In this document: piece after piece, positions 57,111 through 64,000 of the stretch
How the letters are laid out: every line of letters begins with the position of its first letter
How positions within the stretch are numbered: the stretch's first letter is position 1
Assembly (NCBI GenBank): GCA_036426205.1
Contig: CM071571.1
Span: 108,163,257 to 108,227,256, forward strand
Reading direction: 5' to 3'
Source of the DNA: Ascaphus truei
Taxonomy: Eukaryota; Chordata; Amphibia; Anura; Ascaphidae
DNA length: 64,000 bases
The notes under the pieces: model-generated
Told to the model about the DNA's origin: nothing
The model's database searches: none
What the model saw: only the letters and a program-made list of their open reading frames with translations
Made by a program: the position numbers and the translations under genes

Positions 57111-57905
57111 CATTATACTGGCTCTCCATACAGTATCTGTACTACATATTTCTGTTATCAGCCTCTTGCCTACTCTTACATTTTCACGTGACTCCCACTT
57201 CTGTGTCTACTTCTCAACTTTTCATTTTCTAAAGTGTACTGTCCACTTTGCACTGTGAGAAGTCCTAAGAACCTTCTAAAAATAATTGGAAAGGTGTAAA
57301 AAAAATAGGCACAGATTTGATTAATTCAATTTGCTGTATATGTATTTAAAGCAAGTCATATGAGCAAACAGTTTCATGAATTATACTTGATTCATAACAT
57401 AATTCCTAGCATTTACGTCATTTATATTATTGAAATGTTTGCAAATAAAATAACATGTAAAATGAGTTATGCGACGGGAAAATATGTGTAAATTTAGAAC
57501 AACCGGATGAAATTAGAAAAGAAACATGTAAGAATCTTTTGAAACATTGAGTATATTGACAGGGATTTTAAGACAACACAGGGAATTTGATTATCTGCAA
57601 AAGATGTTTGCAAAACAAAATGATATCCTTACTTAAATATACTGTAAATCAGAAGGCATAATATTGGTGCTGAAAGAAAAATGAACAACATCAAGCATGT
57701 GGTACAGTGTCAACTTCTTCTTAAGCTAAACAATTACATTTAAACAATTCTCAAAGTCCCAAAGAAATAACTAGTTAAAGGTTTATATTTAAAATGCTTC
57801 TGTCTTTAAAATTATGGCTTCTGTCTATACAGCAGGCCTGCACAACTTGTAAAGCGAGAAGGGCCGAACAGCTCCAAGAAAAACAGATTCGGGCCGCATG
57901 GGTAA
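57111..57905. other. Unassigned stretch with a GGGCC-type repeat edge
   Basis: AT-rich with no gene. 57830-57905 (GCAGGCCTGCACAACTTGTA, GGGCCGAACAGCTCC, TTCGGGCCGCA) resembles the edge of a dispersed DNA element, and the TGTCAAACTCAAAGGC...GGGCCGCAAAA block at 52850-52905 is similar in style. Each is followed by a tandem array. Confidence 0.4.
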
Positions 57906-57908
57906 AAG

Positions 57909-58071
<163 letters not shown>

Positions 58072-58395
58072 ATATCTCCTCCAGTACCCCTCATCAATCT
58101 CTCCCAACACCCCTCATCAATCTCTCCCAGCACCCCTCATCAATCACTCCCAGCACCCCTCATCATTCTCATATCTCCCCCAGCACCCCTCATCATTCTC
58201 ATATCTCCCCCAGCACTCATCATCTTCATATCTCCCCCTGCATCCCTCATCATCCTCATATCTCCCCCAGCACTCATCATCTTCATATCTCCCCCTGCAT
58301 CCCTCATCATCCTCATATCTCCCCCAGCACTCATCATCTTCATATATCTCCCCCTGTATCCCTCATCATCAACCTTTGCGAGACTCACCCTCTAT
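58072..58395 (+). repeat. Minisatellite of CCCCTCATCA / ATATCTCCCCCAGCA units
   Basis: Units near 22-34 bases built from CTCATATCTCCCCCAGCA, CTCATCATC and CTTCATATCTCCCCCTGCAT, grading from the CAT run. Confidence 0.92.
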
Positions 58396-59205
58396 CCCAC
58401 ACCCCATCTCTCCCCCTCACCCATACACAATACTCCCCCTCCACATAACACACAGTACCCCCCTGCAGACCACACACATCTGACCCCCCTGCACCTCACC
58501 CACTCTGCACCTCCCCCCCTGCACCTCAGCTCACATCACTCTCCCACCAGCATCTCACATCACTCCCCTGCACCTCACATCACCCCCCTGCACATCACAT
58601 CACCCCACAACACCTCCCCCCTGCACCTCACCTCCCCCCTGCACCTCACCTCCCATCACCCCACTGCCACTTACACTGACACACTGCCACTGACACTCTG
58701 ACACACTGCCACTGACACTCTGACACTAACACACTGCCACAGACACTGCCACTGACACACTGCCACTGACACACTGCCACTCTGATACACTGCCACTCTG
58801 ACACACTGACACCGACACACTACCACTGCCACACTGCCACACTGCCACTGCCACACTGCCACTGACACACTGCCACTGACACACTGCCACTGACACACTG
58901 CCACTGACACACTGCCACTGACACACTGCCACACTGCCACTCTGACACACTGCCACTGCCACTGACACACTGATACTGCCACACTGACACACTGACACTG
59001 ACACTGACACACTGACACACTGACACAGCCACACTGCCACACTGCCACACTGCCACAGCCACACTGACACACTGCTACTCTGCCACACTTCCAAACTGAC
59101 ACACTGCCACTGCCACTGACACACTGCCACACTGCCACACTGACACACTGACACACTGCCACTGACACACTGCCACACTGCGCCATTGACACACTGACAC
59201 ACTGA
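58396..59205 (+). repeat. CACCTC and ACACTGCCACTG minisatellites
   Basis: 58396-58670: C-rich ACCCCCCTGCACCTC units. 58670-59205: 6- and 12-base units ACACTG/CCACTG/ACACACTGCCACTG. The 170-190-codon minus-strand frames rich in S, V, C, Q and W come from this array. Confidence 0.95.
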
Positions 59206-59515
59206 CACTAGCTCTGAGGAGAAGCTGCAGGGGGGGTTCCTACCTTTCACTGTGGAGCATGGCTGGGGGGAGGGAGGAGCCATCTTGGGCCCTGGCAGAA
59301 GGCACCTCACTTCCTGCTCTCACTAATGAGACTCCGCTGTCACTAACCCCGCCCCCACCCTCTGCAGTCAGACCGGCCTCAGCTCTGTTCCTTCTCTCCT
59401 CTCTGCCTGCAGGGGATCGCATCAAACTGCTGCCGATCCTTCCCTAATAGGCAGAGCGGGCTCAGGGGGTTGAAGGGGGGGGGCATCACAATGCTAGTGC
59501 TCCTTCAATGTGTCG
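59206..59515. other. GC-rich single-copy segment between arrays
   Basis: Contains GGAGCATGGCTGGGGGGAGG and GCCATCTTGGGCCCTGGCAG. I see no recognisable coding domain. It may be the interior of a dispersed DNA element. Confidence 0.4.
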
Positions 59516-60725
59516 GCAGAGCGGGCTGACTCTCTCCTCTCTGACTGACTCCTCCTGCTGAACCTCTCCTCTCTCTCTCGTCTCTCCTGACTGACTTCTC
59601 TCTCGTCCTCTCTGACTGACTCTCTCTCTGACTGATTCTCTTCTTCTCCTCCCGAACTGATTCTCTCCTCTGATGACTCTCTCTCTACTGACTCTCCTCC
59701 TCATGACTGACTCCCTCTCTGACGCTCCTCTCTCTCTTTGACCTCACTCTCTTCTCTCCACCTGAAACTGACTCTCTCCTTTCTCCTGACTGACCCTCTC
59801 TCTCTTCGACTGACTCGCTCTCTCTCTCTGACTGGACTCTCTCTCTCTGATAACTCTCTCTCTCCTCTCCTCTGTGACTGACTCTCTCTCTCTCTCCCTC
59901 TGACTGGACTCTCTCCGTTCTGACTGTACTCTCCTTTTGACTGACTCTCTGCTCTGACTTACTGACCCTCTCCCTGACTGACTCTCTCTCTGCTTACTCT
60001 CTCTTTCCTCTCTGCTCTCTGATCTCTCTACCTCTCTGACTGACTCCCTCTCTGCTCTCTCCCTCTCTCTGACTCTTCTGTTTCTTTCTTTCCCTCTGAC
60101 TCTCCTCCTCTCTGTACTCTCTCCTCTCTCGTGCTAAAGAACGTGACAAGCTCCCTCTCCCATACCCATTCTCGGTCTCGTCCCATCCCACTCTCTCTCC
60201 CTCTCCCCTCCGCCACCACAGGTCATCGGAAGTCGTCCTCATCGTGGCCCCTGCCCCGTTGGCCTCTGTCTCCGTCTCTTCTCTTTCCCCTCCCACAGCC
60301 TTCATGGCTTACGTCGGTGGCCTCATCCGCCAGCCGGGGACGGCAGGCAAGTCTCTCCTCTCAAGGGTCTCCTCCCCCTCCGGGCACTCTCCAAGCTCAC
60401 ACCGAGCCTCGCGGTAGCAATTGGCCCGTTGCTTACGCAGAAGTAGTCTCCGCCACTCGAACCATCCCCCGTTCTCGTGGGCTCACTCATGCACCAATAT
60501 CACCCCGCTCTCTCTCTCAGATACACTCTCTCTCTCTCAGACACACACTCTCCACACCACCTCTCATCTCTCTCACACACACTCTCTCTCTCTCCACACA
60601 CACACACCAACCTCTCCACAGACACACACGCACGACACACACAGACACACACAGACACCACAACACACCAACACACTCACACCTCACATACACCCACACA
60701 GACACACACACCACCCTCAGACACT
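59516..60725 (+). repeat. Second, irregular copy of the CTCTCTGACTGACT array
   Basis: The same unit set as 52998-54190 (CTCTCTGACTGACTC, AGACACACAC, CTCAGACACTCACATACAAG), but units are broken by many single-base losses and changes. A non-repetitive insert lies at 60130-60490. Confidence 0.85.
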
Positions 60726-61220
60726 CACATACAAGAGATCATGGGCTACCACCTCAGAAGCCCGTCCTGCTCCCCCACAACATTGCAGGAAGCTCAGGCC
60801 CTCCTGTTCCTCACAGGTACGCACCACACTGCATGTAATCTGCCCCATGCACCCTAGACACCACCGTAGAGTCTGGGGAGGGGGGGAAGCAGGGTTACAT
60901 TTGGAGGCACTGTCTGAGAGATGTCAGAACAGGACCGGCTATAGCAAGGCGAACGGGCAGAGCGCGATGCACTATCTGAGCAAGTGTTGGAGAAGGATGG
61001 GCGCCCATAGGAGGTGTGCTTAGGAAGGGTGAATAGATAGAGCTGACCGAGTCCCTTGAGGCAGGTAAGCGTGAGGCAACTGCCTCAAGGGTCAGCCTGT
61101 TAACAGTCCAGGGACCATGGCCCAGGGCCCGCCTATGAGTGGCCAAAAGCAGGAGACCCCGCCCTACCTGGAAAAGAGGTACCAAGCTATCACCCACACA
61201 CAGCACCACAGAACACTTGC

Positions 61221-62770
61221 ATGGTAAACATCGAGAACAGGTTAGAGGAGAGGAGTTCGCTGAGCCTGGGGACAAGCCACAACAATTTAGTGAGAAACAG
61301 AATGCAGAGCACACAGTTAGCAGTCAGTCAGTGTTTAGGTACGAGATACCCATTAGACACTGAGGTTAGGGCACATGGGGCATTTGGAAAACTCATCCAA
61401 TATGGCGTCCATCCCTACATGTGCTCCACGGAGCAAGGACATTGATCTAAAATGGCGATTCCCTCCAAGCCTGGAGCAAGCACGTGCGTTTGTGCACAGA
61501 GACTATTAGGAGAGTGTGGGCGGGACATGTGTATAATTTGGCGCCAAACCCGGATTCTTGCAAGGGGAGCGGTGCGGCGCGAAAGCGAGAAGCCCACCCA
61601 CCTGTGTCGTGAATGGTCAGAAAGCCTGCCAACATCACACTGAAGAAGAAAAGATCCAACCTCTGGATTCCACCAAGGGAGGGGGTACCAGGAGAGCCAA
61701 TCAGGGAGAGTCCTCCCCAGCGAAAGGAGGGGCCGGAAGCCTGAGCGAGGAGCTTCACTTTTGTCTGACAATCGAGGAGCAGGAGCTGGAACGCTGAGCT
61801 GTTCTCACTCTGAGCGAACCATGTCCGAGATGAATACTTCCATCTACCAATTACCAGGAGGCCTACTGGTAGGGAGTGTAGCGAGCTGGCACGAATACGT
61901 GTGGTGTTTTGTGCGTCCACGGCGGGATACTGGGCGCGGTACCAAGCACCAGGCCCGATCCCTCAAGTGTGCGCATTTTACTTTGGACCGACCGAGCCAT
62001 GGCCTTTGATCGGAACCCCGCGGGTTCTCTCCAGGAACCTTGACGGAGTAGCGGAAGGCAAGAAAAGACTGCCCTGGGTCCCCATTATACCTATCGGGAG
62101 GAACCAAGGCTCCGCTCCTATTAAACTGAAGCGAACGGGCAACTGAGAAGAGTGCGACCGCATTGAAGGTACCAGAGCGAGAACACTTGTACCTATACCC
62201 ACTGGTTGTATCGCCAAAGAACCAGGTGACTCCTAGAGGAGGAACCAATTGTGATTCGTTGGAAGATGAGATCGGCATGACATCAGTGGCGATGCGCCTA
62301 CAGGCGAACCCCCCAAAGGCATCAAGAGGAGAGCAGACAAGCCCGGAGACCATACGACGTGAGCGCTGGTGCGGCCGGAGGCCCTAAGAGTCCCACCGCA
62401 GTCGTGACTCCCAGTGCGACGGAGACGGAAACCGAGACGATCCTAGAGGAGCCTGATGTCATCAAAAAGCAGCGGAGCGGTAAGTAGATTCTACCACCCC
62501 CTTTACTCTGCCAGGCCAGACCGCAATCCGGCGAACAAGAAAGAGAGGCTTGAGGCCTACTTGTCGACCGGTACCGATGCTCCACCACCGCCCCGAAGGT
62601 CCTCGACGCACTCGGTGCGTGACCCCGGAGCAGATGGAGATTCTGCAGGCGATCCTGACGACAGCGGTTCCGGTTCCACCGGGAGAAGAAAAGTCCTGAA
62701 GGGTGTTCTCCTCTCCGAGCACGATGCTGCTATTGCCTGGCTGCCCTACGGAGTCGAGGCCCCTCCCGAG
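61221..62770 (+). pseudogene. Gag-like region, third copy (indel-ridden)
   Basis: Copy of the 54.77-56.34 kb gag-like region inside the duplicated block. ATG at 61821 opens MSEMNTSIYQLPGGLLVGSV, then the frame is spoiled within the zinc ribbon: VWCFVRPRRDTG replaces the CLCVHCGILG segment, so the Cys pairs are lost. GMTSVAMRLQANPPK survives near 62277. Frames change every 100-250 bases. Differences from the second copy are mainly one-base indels, which could be sequencing error. Confidence 0.6.
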
Positions 62771-62934
62771 ACTCTATAGCATGGCGGGAGTGCCTCTAAG
62801 CACCAATTCCTGTGGCCAGGGGCCACCCGGTTGCTTGACAATGTCCTGGATGTTCCCCCAGCTCGCCCCCTAGCTCCACTGCCCCGGCCACTTGCCCCTG
62901 CCCCGTCATGAGTGGTGCCACCGGGAATGGCCCT

Positions 62935-63283
62935 TCCCCTCTATACTCGACTAGCAAACCTCTCTATCCACCTTTAAGACCCACCTTAAGACACACTGTG
63001 AAATAGCACAGTGGATTATACTGGACACATGATACATAAAGCTTGGCCCCTGCATACGCACTTACCAGATTCCCTCCTCTGTCTGTACGTTCTCCCTACC
63101 TACCAATTAGATTGTAAGCTCCTCGGAGCAGGGACTCCTTTTCCTTAATGTTACTTTTATGTCTGAAGCACTTTACCCATGACCTGTTATTTAATTATCT
63201 GTTTATTTATTTGATTACCACATGTATTATACTACGTGAAGCGCTATGTACATTAATGGCGCTATTAAAATAAAGACATATAC
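62935..63283 (+). mobile_element. L2-type 3' end, duplicated copy
   Basis: Same L2 3' end as at 56425-56776, with small indels. The tail reads GGCGCTATTAAAATAAAG. It was copied with the block and is not an independent insertion. Confidence 0.75.
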
Positions 63284-63436
63284 ATACAACTCCTCAAATG
63301 TCCATCTCCCTAGTGAATTCTAACTGTCCCTTTGTGCTGTCAACTAGCCATCCAAAAAACCCCACAGGGGACTGTAAGCTCTGTCAGGTTCTAAAAGCAG
63401 CAGCTCAGCTCTTGCAAAGTCATTTATCTCCTAGAG

Positions 63437-63606
63437 CAGAGGTTCCCATCCCAGCCCTGAAGGACCACTAACAGTGTAGGTTTTAAAGCTATCCTCTCAC
63501 TATCCCAGGTGGCCCACTCATTTTGACTGAACCACCTGTACTCAAGCAGAAGTATGCTTAAAACCTGCCCTGTTAGTAGCCCTTAAGGACTGGAGTTGGT
63601 ACCTTG
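63437..63606. mobile_element. hAT-type MITE, duplicated copy
   Basis: Same element and same 8-base flanks (TCCTAGAG / TCCTAGGG) as at 56930-57102, with a few one-base deletions. Confidence 0.8.
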
Positions 63607-64000
63607 TCCTAGGGCTATAACTGGCTCTCCATACAGTATCTGTACTACATATTTCTGTTATCAGCCTCTTGCCTACTCTTACATTTTCACGTGACTCCCA
63701 CTTCATTTGTGTCTACTTCTCAACTTTTCATTTTCTAAAGTGTACTGTCCACTTTGCACTGTGAGAAGTCCTAAGAACCTCTAAAAATAATTGGAAAGGT
63801 GTAAAAAAAATAGCACAGATTGATTAATTCATTTGCTGTATATGTATTTAAAGCAAGTCATATTGAGCAAACAGTTTCATGAATTATTACTTGTCATACA
63901 TAATTCCTAGCATTTACGTCATTTATATATATGAAATGTTTGCAATAAAATAACATGTAAATGAGTTTATGCGACGGGAAAATATGTGTAAATTTAGAAC

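Larger units (their letters stand above)
60730..64000 (+). repeat. Second copy of the 54.2-57.5 kb block
   Basis: Collinear with 54205-57502, from AAGAGATCATGG to GGAAAATATGTGTAAATTTAGAAC. Offsets: about 6530 at the primer site (54372/60902) and about 6500 at the window end. The shrinking offset shows a net loss of bases in this copy, mostly one-base deletions. The two copies share the L2 tail and the hAT MITE at matching positions. The copy continues beyond the window. Confidence 0.93.

Noticed and set aside
58671..59310. Minus-strand frames of 173-194 codons rich in C, Q, W, S and V
   Set aside because: Product of the CACTGCCACTG minisatellite. The regular Cys spacing is the repeat period, not a zinc-binding motif.

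Overview
The window looks like intergenic or intronic DNA from a repeat-rich vertebrate, most likely an amphibian and probably a frog. The inference rests on the mix of transposable elements: Penelope-like elements (PLEs) with GIY-YIG endonucleases and hammerhead-type motifs, L1/Tx1-type LINEs, L2 LINEs with the '...GCGCTATATAAATAAA' tail, a Gmr1-type Ty3/Gypsy element, a second LTR element, and many TIR elements of PIF/Harbinger, hAT and mariner type. I found no intact host gene. The only host-derived coding sequence I recognise is a broken piece resembling TTI1 (TELO2-interacting protein 1), carried inside a TIR element.

Layout. 1-5.3 kb: a decayed PLE, its LTR-like end with a hammerhead motif, then a second partial PLE in the same orientation. 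5.3-7.3 kb: 5'-truncated L1 with poly(A). 7.3-9.5 kb: 3' half of a Gmr1-type element (integrase end, then RT, RNase H, LTR). 9.5-12.6 kb: mostly unassigned. 12.6-15.3 kb: PLE terminal region with a second hammerhead motif, split by a Harbinger-type element that contains a 69-bp run of N. 15.3-17.7 kb: short TIR element, microsatellites, and the 1.47-kb TIR element carrying the TTI1-like fragment. 18.5-25 kb: Harbinger-type element, minus-strand L2, L1 relic with a PLE end inside it, another Harbinger-type relic. 25-31 kb: sparse, with a low-complexity tract, a palindrome and a repeat pair. 31.3-36 kb: a 277-bp palindrome, then an LTR element with an unfamiliar gag-like region (zinc ribbon, then a charged domain). 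36-41 kb: minus-strand L1 ORF1 and PLE pieces, minisatellites, L2 tail. 41.7-45.5 kb: short TIR elements with palindromic cores. 45.5-49.6 kb: the best-preserved PLE (RT with YIDD, GIY-YIG domain, decayed hammerhead). 52-64 kb: microsatellites and minisatellites, and two collinear copies about 6.5 kb apart of a block holding the same LTR family, an L2 tail and a hAT-type short element. The second copy is peppered with small deletions.

The sequence therefore reads as a record of nested and tandem retroelement insertion, not as an operon or a set of co-working genes. Most calls come from protein motifs and repeat structure read by eye. Edges of old elements are approximate, and family names below the superfamily level are tentative.
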